DNA of 64,000 nucleotides from Eubacterium_R sp051881135 (GCA_051881135.1 JBJEPH010000108.1:71831-135830); one strand, 5' to 3'. Positions 9,227 through 18,304 are shown, counted from the first letter of the stretch. A program made the numbers and translations. Notes: generated by a model not told the origin, from the sequence alone.

Positions 9227-11331
9227 TACTTTTTCTTTGCGGACCTTGTGTAGCCGCATCCCTCTGTATCCGGACAATAAAGCTCGTTGCCCTTGCGCTT
9301 AAACAGAGATTTGCCGCAGTTAGGGCAGGTGTCGTCGGTGGGGACATCCCAGGTCATAAACTTACATTCCGGATAATTTGAGCAGCCGTAGAACGGTGTG
9401 CCCTTTTTGGTTTTCTTTTCTATTACATCACCGCCGCACTCGGGACATTTGGCGGTTGTTTTGGTTACAAGCGGCTTTGCATTTCTGCATTCGGGGAAGC
9501 CGGGGCAGGCAAGGAATTTTCCGAAGCGACCTGTTTTAACAACCATCTTGCGACCGCATTTTTCGCAGATTTCCTCGGTTTCCTCCTCCTTTAGCTTAAT
9601 CTTAACGCCCTGCATATCCTTCTTTGCCTTTTCAAGCGGCTCTTCAAAGTCGTTATAATAAAGCCTTATCATATCAATATAGTCTTTTTCGCCCGAGTCG
9701 ATTTTGTCTAAATCGTCCTCCATCTTTGAGGTATATTTAACATTAACTATATTAGGAATTCGCTCCTTCAAAAGATTTGTAACTGCCTCGCCGAGCTCGG
9801 TGGGTACAAACTGCTTGCCCTCACGCACAACATATTCCTTTGAAAGAATTGTTGATGTAATTGTTACATAGGTTGAAGGACGGCCTACGCCGTTTTCTTC
9901 AAGCGCCTTTGTGAGAGATGCCTCGGTATATCTTGCAGGCGGCTGTGTGAAATGCTGGTTTCCGAGAATTGATTTTAGCTTAAGCTCGTCGCCGACAGCA
10001 ACCGGCGGAAGCGGAGATTCTGCTTCCTTCTTTACAACATCATCGGTTTTTTCCTCATATAAAGCGGTGAATCCGTCAAACTTAACCGTGTAGCCTGTTG
10101 CGCTGAAGATATATCCGTTTGCGTCTATCTCAATTTTCATTGTTTCCTGAACGCAGGAGGACATCAAGGACGCAATAAAGCGTTCCCAAACAAGCTTATA
10201 TATTTTATACTGGTCGGTTGTAAGCGAGGACTTAACCTGCTCGGGTGTTACCTCGGGCATTGTAGGTCTGATAGCCTCGTGACCGTCCTGTGCATTTCCT
10301 CTTGTTTTATAATATCTCGGGGTGGAGGGAAGATATTTTGCACCGTAGGCCTTCTCAATATATGCATTGCCTGCTGCCCTTGCCTCCTCGGATATACGAA
10401 GCGAGTCGGTTCTCATATATGTGATAAGACCAACCGTGCCGAGTCCCTTAACATCTACGCCCTCGTAAAGCTCCTGTGCGGCCTTCATTGTTTTTCTTGC
10501 CTGGAAGAACAGACGGCGTGAAGCCTCCTGCTGAAGCGTTGAGGTAATAAACGGAGGTGCAGGATTCTTTTTTCTTGTGCCCTTTTTAACATTTTGAACT
10601 ACAAATTTTGCGCCCTCTAAATCTGCTAAGATTTTGTCACATTCTTCCTTAACCGGAATTTTATTCTTCTCCGTGCCGAGCTTATTTCCCTGCGGGTCCT
10701 GAACAAGAGTTGCAGAAAAATTCTTGCGCTCGGGCGGATTTGTAAATTTTGCATCAACCGTCCAATATTCCTCCGGAACAAAGGCACGGATTTCATTTTC
10801 TCTGTCAACAACAAGGCGCAGAGCCACCGACTGAACACGGCCTGCCGAAAGTCCTCTGCGTATTTTTTGAGAAACAAATGGTGACAGCTTATAGCCGATA
10901 AGCCTGTCAAGAATACGGCGAGCCTGCTGGGCATTAACCAAATCTATATCAATTTCTCTTGGGCTTGCCATACCGTTTTTAACGCCGCTTTTTGTGATTT
11001 CGTTAAAGGTTACTCTGTTTTTGTCCGACAAATTCAAATTAAGCAAATTTGCCAGATGCCACGAAATAGCCTCTCCCTCACGGTCGGGGTCGGTTGCAAG
11101 ATATACATAATCTGCCTTTGCCGCCTTTTTCTGCAAATCGGTTACAAGGCTTTCCTTGCCCTTAATAACTGCGTATTTAGGCTCAAAATTGTTTTCAATA
11201 TCAACGCTCAGTCGTGCCGAAGGCAAATCCCTTACATGGCCCATCGAAGCGATAACCTCATATCCGCTTCCGAGATAGCCTTTAATGTTTTTTGCCTTTG
11301 CAGGCGACTCAACTATTACTAACTTTGACAT
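9226..11331 (-). CDS. topA: DNA topoisomerase I
   Basis: Type IA topoisomerase that relaxes negative supercoils through a 5'-phosphotyrosine intermediate. The 701-residue protein has the TOPRIM domain at the N-terminus (MSKLVIVESPAKAKNI, then the acidic DPDREGEAISWHL motif near 110), the catalytic tyrosine in LITYMRTDSLRIS at residue 305, and GVGRPSTY. The C-terminus carries three Topo_C zinc ribbons, each with four cysteines, starting at CEKCGRK, CPECGGD and CPNCGKS. This is the standard Firmicute architecture. It is 27 bases downstream of dprA, the common dprA-topA-trmFO order. Confidence 0.98.
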   Translation of the reverse strand: MSKLVIVESPAKAKNIKGYLGSGYEVIASMGHVRDLPSARLSVDIENNFEPKYAVIKGKESLVTDLQKKAAKADYVYLATDPDREGEAISWHLANLLNLNLSDKNRVTFNEITKSGVKNGMASPREIDIDLVNAQQARRILDRLIGYKLSPFVSQKIRRGLSAGRVQSVALRLVVDRENEIRAFVPEEYWTVDAKFTNPPERKNFSATLVQDPQGNKLGTEKNKIPVKEECDKILADLEGAKFVVQNVKKGTRKKNPAPPFITSTLQQEASRRLFFQARKTMKAAQELYEGVDVKGLGTVGLITYMRTDSLRISEEARAAGNAYIEKAYGAKYLPSTPRYYKTRGNAQDGHEAIRPTMPEVTPEQVKSSLTTDQYKIYKLVWERFIASLMSSCVQETMKIEIDANGYIFSATGYTVKFDGFTALYEEKTDDVVKKEAESPLPPVAVGDELKLKSILGNQHFTQPPARYTEASLTKALEENGVGRPSTYVTITSTILSKEYVVREGKQFVPTELGEAVTNLLKERIPNIVNVKYTSKMEDDLDKIDSGEKDYIDMIRLYYNDFEEPLEKAKKDMQGVKIKLKEEETEEICEKCGRKMVVKTGRFGKFLACPGFPECRNAKPLVTKTTAKCPECGGDVIEKKTKKGTPFYGCSNYPECKFMTWDVPTDDTCPNCGKSLFKRKGNELYCPDTEGCGYTRSAKKK

Positions 11332-11358
11332 ATTTATATTATCCTTTCGGTTAAAATC

Positions 11359-12564
11359 TTAATTTTTCTTACGGTAACGCTTACCCACGGTTGCCTCGGC
11401 AAGTCCCTGCATCTCAAGCAATGTTAAGGAGATAAGAACTGCTTTGGCATCAAGCGATGCTTTTGAAATAATCATTTCCAAATCCTCAAATTTGTTGCTC
11501 AGTGCATTATAAACAATGCTGTCATTCCCCGTGAGCGACATAATTTTTGAATTTCTTACATCAAGCATTTTTCTGTTTTCGTCTATATTTTCAAAGGTTA
11601 TTTGCTCGTCGTCCTGCGGAGCTATATCCCTGTCGATATACTCATCGGATAACAGCTCCTCAACGCTTGCAAGCCTTGACAAATCCAGGGTTTGATATCT
11701 TTCCTTGTAATGCTCAACGATTCTTTTCGGCGATGTGGCAACTATTGCGCCCTCATCAATAAGCCTGTTCGTGCCCGAAAACCTTTCGTCAAGTATCGAA
11801 GAAGCAACGGCGAAAACATCTCTGTTTTGCGACAGTGCATAGGACGCGGTTATCATAGAGCCGCTTTTTTCATTTGCCTCAACAACAAGCAAGCCGTCGG
11901 AAAAACCGCTTATCAGCCTGTTGCGTACGGGAAAGGTATATCGAGTTGCAGGGGTGAACGGAGCAAACTCGGATATAAGCGCACCCTTAAAGGTAATTCT
12001 TCGTCTCAAATCCTCGTTTTGCATAAGATAGTTTGTACCGAGACCACAGCCTAAAACCGCATAGGTTATGCCGTCAACGGCAAGAGCGCCCTCGTGTGCC
12101 GATGTATCAACCCCCAGCGCACCTCCGCTTATAATAATCATATTGCACCGTGCACATCCCTTTGACAACACAGCCGTTGCCTTTAAGGCATAGGGTGAAG
12201 CCTTTCTTGTGCCTACGATGCCGATGGAGGCGAAGCTGTTAAGCCTTGAAATATCACCGTCAACATATAAAACGGCAGGCGGTGCAAAAATATTTTTAAG
12301 GCTGACAGGATAATCTTCATCCTCTCGGGTTATTATGCTCCAATTATTGCTTTTGCACTCGGAGATAATTTTGTCCATATCCTCGAGCCTTGTGCCTTGC
12401 ATTTTATCAACCGTTTTGTCGCTGAGCCGAGGATAAGCCTTTTTCTCCATATAGCTGCTGTTATAAAGAGCCTCTATCCCGCCGAAATGCTCGAGCAGGT
12501 CGTCAAATTCCTTTGCATATCCGAGGGTTTGTTGGAGCCACAGCCAATATCTTTTATCGCTCAT
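11359..12564 (-). CDS. dprA: DNA-processing protein DprA
   Basis: DprA loads RecA onto incoming single-stranded DNA during natural transformation. The start is taken as ATG at 12564, which overlaps the upstream methyltransferase stop as ATGA and has a GGGAG site; five further upstream residues are possible but less likely. The resulting 401 residues comprise an N-terminal SAM-like helical region, then the DprA Rossmann fold with IGIVGTRKASPY, IISGGALGVDTSAHEGAL and FPVRNRLISGFSDGLLVVEA, and a C-terminal winged-helix domain (about 330-395). DprA is widely conserved, so its presence alone does not demonstrate competence. Confidence 0.96.
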   Translation of the reverse strand: MSDKRYWLWLQQTLGYAKEFDDLLEHFGGIEALYNSSYMEKKAYPRLSDKTVDKMQGTRLEDMDKIISECKSNNWSIITREDEDYPVSLKNIFAPPAVLYVDGDISRLNSFASIGIVGTRKASPYALKATAVLSKGCARCNMIIISGGALGVDTSAHEGALAVDGITYAVLGCGLGTNYLMQNEDLRRRITFKGALISEFAPFTPATRYTFPVRNRLISGFSDGLLVVEANEKSGSMITASYALSQNRDVFAVASSILDERFSGTNRLIDEGAIVATSPKRIVEHYKERYQTLDLSRLASVEELLSDEYIDRDIAPQDDEQITFENIDENRKMLDVRNSKIMSLTGNDSIVYNALSNKFEDLEMIISKASLDAKAVLISLTLLEMQGLAEATVGKRYRKKN

Positions 12565-13334
12565 CTGACCATCTCCCACATCGTGATAGCCGCCGCCACG
12601 CTTGCGTTAAGGCTCTCTGCCCTTCCGAGCATTGGGATGGTGATTAATTCGTCGGAAGCTGACTTAATGCTTTCCTCAACACCGTTTGCTTCGTTTCCTA
12701 TAACGCATACCGCTTTATCCGAAAAAGCTATTTCGTTTATCCTTTTGGCTTTTCTGTCGGGAACGGTTGAATAGATTTCGTAGCCGTTTGATTTCAGCTC
12801 CGTTAAGCATTTAATCAAATCGTCCGTATCGGCAATATTCATCCTTAAAACAGAGCCCATGGAAGCTCTGATGGTTTTGGGGTTATAAATATCGCAGGAA
12901 TTATAAGCAATTATTCCGTCAATGCCGAGCGCTTCGGCAGAACGGATAATTGCGCCGACATTGCTCGGGTCCTGAACATTATCAAGTGCAATAAGCCTTC
13001 CTTTAGGAAAAGTGCCGTTGTTATCCTTCATTTTTACGGTTGCAAAAATCCCCTGCGGGTTTGCCGTTTCGCTTAGCTTATTTGCAATATCGTTTGTGAT
13101 GATATATGCTCTGTCGGAAATCTTTATGAGGCTATCGACCTTATCCTTGTATTTTGCATAAAGCTCGTCTGTGAATAAAACCGTATCGACGCTATATAAA
13201 GAATTAAGGACATCAAAGCAGAGCCTTGCGCCTTCAAGGGCAAACAGATTTTTTTCCCGTCTTGCCCTGGAGGAGCCGAAAAGCCTTTTTGTGTCCTTAA
13301 TAACAGTATTTGTTTTAGCCGTGATTTTTTCCAT
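12561..13334 (-). CDS. TrmH/SpoU-family RNA 2'-O-methyltransferase
   Basis: A 257-residue SPOUT methyltransferase. An N-terminal SpoU substrate-binding region (about 1-95, with NLFALEGARLC) precedes the trefoil-knot SPOUT domain, whose three motifs are intact: NVQDPSNVGAIIRSAEA, VIGNEANGV and IPMLGRAESLNASVAAAI. These identify an AdoMet-dependent ribose 2'-O-methyltransferase of rRNA or tRNA, but the exact nucleotide cannot be told. It is the first gene of the leftward housekeeping run; a GGAGAAG site lies before the ATG and the 212 bases upstream are a very AT-rich intergenic region. Confidence 0.9.
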   Translation of the reverse strand: MEKITAKTNTVIKDTKRLFGSSRARREKNLFALEGARLCFDVLNSLYSVDTVLFTDELYAKYKDKVDSLIKISDRAYIITNDIANKLSETANPQGIFATVKMKDNNGTFPKGRLIALDNVQDPSNVGAIIRSAEALGIDGIIAYNSCDIYNPKTIRASMGSVLRMNIADTDDLIKCLTELKSNGYEIYSTVPDRKAKRINEIAFSDKAVCVIGNEANGVEESIKSASDELITIPMLGRAESLNASVAAAITMWEMVR

Positions 13335-13546
13335 ACACTTCTCCGTAGGTGCTTATAATTTGCAATAATGCTGTTTCGTTTAAAAAAATCATAAATTATG
13401 AAATATTTACTTTTAAATAATATACATTATAATAAAAAAAATTTCAATAGTTAATTTATTAAATTAAAATATTTTTTAGTTGACTACTGCTAACCCTTGC
13501 TTTATAATGAAAATAGAGAAATATAACTTGTTGTAAGGAGTACAAT
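13335..13546. other. AT-rich divergent intergenic region
   Basis: About 210 bases between two divergent genes, strikingly AT-rich with long A and T runs around 13380-13475. The rightward promoter is at 13480-13508. A leftward promoter for the methyltransferase-to-yhbY run must also lie here, but no hexamer pair with standard spacing stands out. No coding potential was seen. Confidence 0.6.
13480..13508 (+). promoter_or_regulatory. Vegetative promoter of the HprK-like/DUF4430 pair
   Basis: The -35 is TTGACT at 13480-13485 and the -10 is TATAAT at 13503-13508, separated by 17 bases. Initiation would fall near 13515. An AAGGAG ribosome binding site precedes the ATG at 13547. Confidence 0.8.
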
Positions 13547-14275
13547 ATGCCATATTACGATATAGCGGGGCTAAAGGTTAAAATTAATAATTGCGGCGGC
13601 AGAACACAAAAGCAGGCAATACCGTATTTATCCGAAAACCAGGATGAAAGCCAAATACCCGATATTGACATCGTTGTTGATGAAAGCAGAGTTAAGGAGG
13701 CTATGGCTGAGCATCCCGAGCTTAATCAGGACGATTGGGAATATATGATAACGGGAAGCGATTTTTACGGCAATCTCGTTAGCTTTGACGGCTTTCTTCT
13801 TCACTCCTCCTGCATAGTCGTTGACGGAGTTGCTTATGCCTTTTCGGCGGACAGCGGAACAGGAAAATCAACGCACACACAGCTATGGCTCAAAAGATTC
13901 GGCGACAGAGCATATATGCTAAACGACGACAAGCCTGCATTGAGAATCATAGACGGCAAGCCATATGCCTGCGGTACTCCGTGGAGCGGAAAATACGATT
14001 ATTCAACCCCTGCGGTTGTGCCCTTGGGCGGCATTTGCTTCCTTGAGAGAAGCGAGGATAACTGGATTAAGCCTGCCGAAACAAGCAAGGCAATCTTCAA
14101 TATTTTCAGCCAAACCGTTCGACGCTTCGGTGCAGGCAGAATGAATATGCTTATGGATAATGTAAACGAAATGTTTAAGCTTGTACCCATCTACTCATTA
14201 GGCTGTAACATATCCGACGAAGCAGTTGATTGCTCATATAACGCAATGAAAAGAGATATAAATGAAATACTGTAA
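13547..14275 (+). CDS. HPr kinase/PEP carboxykinase-fold P-loop protein, function unknown
   Basis: A 242-residue cytosolic protein. Its middle resembles the HPr(Ser) kinase/PEP carboxykinase fold: the P-loop SGTGKST at about 103-109 (Lys107) follows a buried-strand AYAFSAD, then LNDDKPALR gives the Asp-Asp metal-binding position and GTPWSGK a second phosphate-contacting loop. It lacks the N-terminal regulatory domain of true HprK, so phosphorylation of HPr is not assumed. Related stand-alone proteins in Clostridia are usually left as hypothetical. The stop lies 14 bases inside the following DUF4430 lipoprotein gene, so the two are translationally coupled and probably functionally linked. Target unknown. 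Confidence 0.65.
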   Translation: MPYYDIAGLKVKINNCGGRTQKQAIPYLSENQDESQIPDIDIVVDESRVKEAMAEHPELNQDDWEYMITGSDFYGNLVSFDGFLLHSSCIVVDGVAYAFSADSGTGKSTHTQLWLKRFGDRAYMLNDDKPALRIIDGKPYACGTPWSGKYDYSTPAVVPLGGICFLERSEDNWIKPAETSKAIFNIFSQTVRRFGAGRMNMLMDNVNEMFKLVPIYSLGCNISDEAVDCSYNAMKRDINEIL

Positions 14276-15026
14276 AAAAATTACAGCACTACTTTTAACG
14301 GTAGTGCTGTCAATATGTATAACCTCCTGCTCTGCAAACGAAAGCAGGGTTGAGACTTCGGGTGAGCCTTCCTCATCAGCAGTAACGCATGCCCAAGTAA
14401 TTAAAGAAAACGACACAACTATAAAGGCTGAGGCAGACAAAAAAGAGAGCGTCGGCTCAACCGAAGGAACAAAAGCCACGGTAAAAAAGGATAGTTCTAC
14501 CTCTGCTCCCTCCTCAAAAGCAGAAGCGAAAAACGAGACTTCAAAGCAAATCCAAAGCACAGAAGCCGCCACTGTTACTACAAAAAGGAATGCCGATAAA
14601 ACCACGGTTAAGGCAACTGAAAAATCCACAGGAATTACCACGACGCAAAATCCTTATGCGTGCTTTGTGACAATTCAGTGCAAATCAATAAACGAAAATA
14701 TTGATGACCTAAAGCCCGGTCACGAAAAATTTGTGCCGTCAAACGGTATCATTTTAAACAGCTGTCCCTATATTGTTAATGACGGCGACACGGCCTATGA
14801 CGCGCTGAAGGCTGTTTGCAAAAGCAACAATATCAAGCTGACGGCAGATAACACGGGATACGGTGTATATATCATCGGAATAAATAATCTTGACGAAAAG
14901 GATTGCGGAAAATACAGCGGATGGAAATACAAGGTAAACTCAAGCTATCCGAGCGTTTCCTGTGACAAAGCCTTTATATCTGCAGGAGATAAAATAGAAT
15001 TTGAATATGTATGCGAATTAAGTTAG
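14262..15026 (+). CDS. DUF4430 surface lipoprotein
   Basis: A 254-residue predicted lipoprotein. The N-terminal signal peptide ends in the lipobox ITSC, with Cys23 as the lipidated residue. Residues 24-125 form a low-complexity linker rich in Thr, Ser, Lys, Ala and Glu, as expected for a spacer through the peptidoglycan. The C-terminal domain (about 130-254) matches DUF4430, a fold also found in the C-terminal domain of cobalamin carriers such as transcobalamin, seen here as TAYDALKAVCKS, GWKYKVNSSYPS and AGDKIEFEYV. Ligand binding at the cell surface is therefore plausible but unproven. The gene starts inside the end of the HprK-like gene. Confidence 0.8.
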   Translation: MKYCKKITALLLTVVLSICITSCSANESRVETSGEPSSSAVTHAQVIKENDTTIKAEADKKESVGSTEGTKATVKKDSSTSAPSSKAEAKNETSKQIQSTEAATVTTKRNADKTTVKATEKSTGITTTQNPYACFVTIQCKSINENIDDLKPGHEKFVPSNGIILNSCPYIVNDGDTAYDALKAVCKSNNIKLTADNTGYGVYIIGINNLDEKDCGKYSGWKYKVNSSYPSVSCDKAFISAGDKIEFEYVCELS

Positions 15027-15045
15027 TCTATTCATTTTACTTTTT

Positions 15046-15095
15046 GAAAAAGCACCGCCAATGACAATAATGTCATTGGCGGTGCTTTCTGTTTT
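15046..15095. terminator. Bidirectional intrinsic terminator
   Basis: A perfect 16-bp stem (15051-15066 with 15071-15086, AGCACCGCC arm) closes a four-base ATAA loop. Rightward it runs into TTTCTGTTTT and leftward into TTTTTCAAAAAG, so it can end both the DUF4430 transcript and the converging gene at 15120. Confidence 0.9.
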
Positions 15096-15119
15096 AATAC
15101 AATATTACCGTTTTTATTA

Positions 15120-15914
15120 TTAAGCTTCCTCATCCTCTTGAAAGACGATTATTTTATACGGAGCATCTAATTTGAATACAACTTCAGTTGTGTAAGCTTT
15201 ACCATCAAATTTTATAATATAATCGCAAATACGGTTTCCGTCCATATCATAATTGTCGTACATTATATCATCAGCCAAATTATCCCATATTTCCTTGTCT
15301 GAATTAATATCAACATTGAAAAGTGTGTAATTTGTTCCGCTTTCGTTTGCTTCACATTCAATATTAATACAATATATATTACTTGTTCCCTGTTCACACA
15401 AAACGGCAATATTTCCGAATTCGTATCTTGTATATTCTTCGATATCCAAAGTATCGTTGCTTTCTTCTCCAAGCACTTGCTTTACTTTGTCAAGGCTATA
15501 AAATAAATCAGTTATTTCAACAGCTTCATTCAGCACATTGGTGCTTTCTTCTGTTGCAAATGTCTTTTCTGTTGTTGGGTTTACTTTAGATGCGGTATCA
15601 TCACTGTCGGTTACGGCAAAAACTATCATTAAGGCGATATAAATAGCCACTATTGCAACGATTGAAAACAAGATTATTTTTTTAGCTCTCTTTAATTTTG
15701 GTTTGATTTTTTCTTTAGTTTCTGCCTTCTTTTTTTCTCTTAATTCCCTTCTTTCATCTGATTTTGAAATAATCGTATTTAAACCATCTTCTATTATTTG
15801 TGAAGTGCTTTTTTCTATTTTTTGCTTTTCGCCGCAATATTCGCATATTGCATAAGAATTTGTTTCATCAATTTCCATTGTTCCGCCGCAGTTTTTACAC
15901 TTTAATTCAGACAT
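15120..15914 (-). CDS. Zinc-ribbon membrane protein, uncharacterised
   Basis: A 264-residue protein with an N-terminal zinc ribbon (CKNCGG then CEYCGE, four cysteines in the first 32 residues), a charged Lys/Glu-rich stretch (about 50-76), one transmembrane helix (about 79-101, IILFSIVAIVAIYIALMIVF) and a C-terminal extracytoplasmic region of about 160 residues with no recognised motif. The ribbon is therefore on the cytosolic side. An AGGAG site precedes the ATG. It starts 14 bases after the four-helix membrane gene and is the third gene of the SPFH module. The general plan recalls B. subtilis YdjG, but homology is not established. Confidence 0.6.
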   Translation of the reverse strand: MSELKCKNCGGTMEIDETNSYAICEYCGEKQKIEKSTSQIIEDGLNTIISKSDERRELREKKKAETKEKIKPKLKRAKKIILFSIVAIVAIYIALMIVFAVTDSDDTASKVNPTTEKTFATEESTNVLNEAVEITDLFYSLDKVKQVLGEESNDTLDIEEYTRYEFGNIAVLCEQGTSNIYCINIECEANESGTNYTLFNVDINSDKEIWDNLADDIMYDNYDMDGNRICDYIIKFDGKAYTTEVVFKLDAPYKIIVFQEDEEA

Positions 15915-15928
15915 ACAAATACTCCTCT

Positions 15929-16612
15929 TTACTTTAATAATTTACACTTTTGATTTCTGTCATTTATCAAAATCAGCAAATCGTTTGAAATATCCGTTGC
16001 AAGATTTATATTATCGTCAATTACAGCTTTTTCAAGTTCCTTAAATTTAATCGTTATTGAAGACTCAGCAGCTGCAAGGGCATCATTGCTCATAGGGTCA
16101 CTGTAACGAACAGCTTCATATACACTGTAAGCTATTTCTTTGATTTCCTCACTTTTTGCTTTCATCATAAGTGTTTGAGCATCAACTGTCAGAGATTTTA
16201 TAAAGAAAGTTTGAGCTTTTAACTTTGTTTCAGTTTTTTCTATTGTACCAATAGCCATATTTGTGCTTACAATTGCTATTATATCAAATGCTGTAACTAT
16301 TACAGATATTGTAACCGCAATCCAAACAGGTAAGTTAGGAACGGCAATAAAAACAGTTGAAAAAATCAGTGAAACAAAAAGTGCAATATAGCTTATCGTA
16401 AGTAAAGGAATATTTAAAAACACTTTATCCTTTATTTCCTGCTTAAAAAATATGTAACTACATACCAATTGAACAATAAACATAGCAACAACAAATATGT
16501 ATCCTACCCAAAAAGAGCCTATCTTTTCTGACGGTGAAACAAATGTGATAATACTGAATGCAACAATTGAAACAGTCCAAATTATTAAATATAAGTTAAA
16601 ATTCTTTTTCAT
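15929..16612 (-). CDS. Four-helix membrane protein, uncharacterised
   Basis: A 227-residue integral membrane protein. Four hydrophobic segments are visible (about 6-26, 32-54, 67-90 and 94-117), followed by a roughly 105-residue cytosolic helical tail (TKLKAQTFFIKSLTVDA onward) rich in Lys and Glu. No family was recognised. It lies between the SPFH protein gene and the zinc-ribbon membrane gene, all leftward, which suggests a membrane complex. The ATG has only a weak GGAA site, and the 144-base gap upstream contains three small stem-loops. Confidence 0.55.
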   Translation of the reverse strand: MKKNFNLYLIIWTVSIVAFSIITFVSPSEKIGSFWVGYIFVVAMFIVQLVCSYIFFKQEIKDKVFLNIPLLTISYIALFVSLIFSTVFIAVPNLPVWIAVTISVIVTAFDIIAIVSTNMAIGTIEKTETKLKAQTFFIKSLTVDAQTLMMKAKSEEIKEIAYSVYEAVRYSDPMSNDALAAAESSITIKFKELEKAVIDDNINLATDISNDLLILINDRNQKCKLLK

Positions 16613-16623
16613 ATTAATTCCAA

Positions 16624-16744
16624 TAGCCTTTCCGGCTACAAATAGTTTATAAAATAATTTCTATCGCCTTATTGTAGCCATATAAGGCGCATAATAAAGA
16701 TTTTGAGTTCAATATAATCGAAACAGTGTGATTTTTCACACTGT
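16624..16744. repeat. Three small stem-loops in an intercistronic gap
   Basis: Between the SPFH gene and the membrane gene lie three inverted repeats: TAGCC/GGCTA at 16624-16638, CGCCTTAT/ATAAGGCG at 16665-16689 and a 9-bp stem ACAGTGTGA/TCACACTGT at 16723-16744. None has a clear U-run on the leftward strand, so a processing or stability role is as likely as termination. Confidence 0.5.
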
Positions 16745-16756
16745 ATTCTGCTTGTT

Positions 16757-18166
16757 TTATAGCTTTTCTCCGCATTCAGGGCAGAATTTTGCTCCGTTAA
16801 CTTCTGTGCCGCATTTTGAGCATATGCTTGAAAGTCTGAAACCGCATTCGGGACAGAATTTACCTTTTACGATGCTCTGTTTGCAATTCGGACAAACAAT
16901 TTTATTACTCAAATTTTCAATTTTTGTTCCGCATTCAAAACAGAATTTCGCATTATTAGGTACAACGGCACCGCAATTGTGACAGGTTACTGATGTGTTC
17001 TCATTATTGCTTGAGTTATCTGTATTTGAGTTATTTGCAAAATTGCTAAACATTCCGCTTAACTGACCACTCATAGCATTTGCAGCAGCCATGCCTACAC
17101 CGAGCCCCATTATATCGGACATCGGACTACTGCCACCGCCTCCAGAGCCGCCTGAACCCATATTGCCCAAACCCTTTGCAAATTCTTTTTGAACATCAGC
17201 TTGAATTATATCCTTTTCAGTATATCCCTTAGCTTTCATAACCTCCGCTTCAGCAAAGCCTTCAATTTTTGTTGAAGCAGCAGAGCCTTGGGATTCAATT
17301 ACCTGTCGTTCGGCCTTCCTTTTTGCAACCTCTGTTTGAGTTGTTTGCTTTTGGAGTTCTATTTCTCTTTCAGCGGCAGTAATTTCGGCCTTTGCTTTTG
17401 CTTGGGCAGACCGTACAGTCGCTTCTGCTTCTGCAATTTTTGTCTGAAATGATATTGTATGTAATTCACGGATTTTTTTAAAGTTTGGGTCCTCTTCGGG
17501 TAATACTACGGTTGTAATATAAAATTGAGGAATTGTCAGTCCGTATTCTTCAAAGCCTGAAATAATATTATTTTTTAATGCTGAAGACAGAATGTCAAGG
17601 TGGCTATCTATTTCAAGAATATCAATGTTTTCTGCAACAATTGTTTTTGATAGGTTTACCTTTACAGATGTAGATATAATTGGCTTGAAAGAGGCTTTAA
17701 GAGATTGTGTAAATTTGTTTCCTTCTTCATTCCATGCAATACCATTCATCGTTCCGACTAATTTAATTAGAAGCTTACGCGAATCTGACACTTGCAAATT
17801 CAATTCTCCGCATGCACCTATTTCAAGCGGAACCCCTGTCAAGGGATCAATAAATCTAACTTTTGAATCCGTTCCCCATTTTAATCCCATTTGTACAGTT
17901 TTGTTAATAAAATACACTTCACAATGAAATGGTGATGTTCCCCCCGTCGTCGAATTTATGCTTTTCCCTATAAGAGGAATATTTTCAGTTTCAAGAGTAT
18001 AACGACCCGGTCCGAACAAATCGAGTGCCTGTCCATTCATCATAAAAATTGCTTCCTGTGATTCGTGAACAATAAGTTGAGTTGAAGTATTGAAATCTTC
18101 ACTTGGATGTTTCCATATAAATGTATTGTTGTCGCCTTCGTATTTAATTAAATCGGTAATTTTCAT
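16757..18166 (-). CDS. SPFH/Band 7 protein with C-terminal zinc ribbons (YdjI-like)
   Basis: The start is ATG at 18166, giving 469 residues; AAAGGAGAA lies just upstream, whereas an upstream in-frame extension of 19 residues has no such site. Residues 1-250 form an SPFH-like domain, followed by a long Ala/Glu/Lys coiled coil (about 255-325), a Gly/Ser-rich hinge (about 333-350), an Ala/Met/Gly hydrophobic patch, and three C-terminal zinc ribbons (CHNCG/CFECG, CPNCK/CPECG, CSKCG/CPECG). This architecture matches the B. subtilis YdjI type, which recruits PspA to membranes under stress. No pspA is present here. It is divergent from an XRE regulator. Confidence 0.8.
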   Translation of the reverse strand: MKITDLIKYEGDNNTFIWKHPSEDFNTSTQLIVHESQEAIFMMNGQALDLFGPGRYTLETENIPLIGKSINSTTGGTSPFHCEVYFINKTVQMGLKWGTDSKVRFIDPLTGVPLEIGACGELNLQVSDSRKLLIKLVGTMNGIAWNEEGNKFTQSLKASFKPIISTSVKVNLSKTIVAENIDILEIDSHLDILSSALKNNIISGFEEYGLTIPQFYITTVVLPEEDPNFKKIRELHTISFQTKIAEAEATVRSAQAKAKAEITAAEREIELQKQTTQTEVAKRKAERQVIESQGSAASTKIEGFAEAEVMKAKGYTEKDIIQADVQKEFAKGLGNMGSGGSGGGGSSPMSDIMGLGVGMAAANAMSGQLSGMFSNFANNSNTDNSSNNENTSVTCHNCGAVVPNNAKFCFECGTKIENLSNKIVCPNCKQSIVKGKFCPECGFRLSSICSKCGTEVNGAKFCPECGEKL

Positions 18167-18237
18167 TAGTTGATATTCTCCTTTTATACAAATTAACCAA
18201 TCGTAATTACATATTACAACCATTTACTCGTTTTGTC

Positions 18238-18252
18238 AACGATATTATCGTT
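18238..18252. promoter_or_regulatory. Candidate operator between SPFH module and XRE gene
   Basis: A perfect inverted repeat AACGAT-ATT-ATCGTT sits in the divergent intergenic region, 53 bases before the XRE gene start. Its size and position suit a dimeric helix-turn-helix repressor, most simply the adjacent XRE protein. This is inference. Confidence 0.4.
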
Positions 18253-18304
18253 TTTATTACAGTTTGTTAGTTTTATCCTTTAAAATGGCAGAGAGGTGAT
18301 TTAA

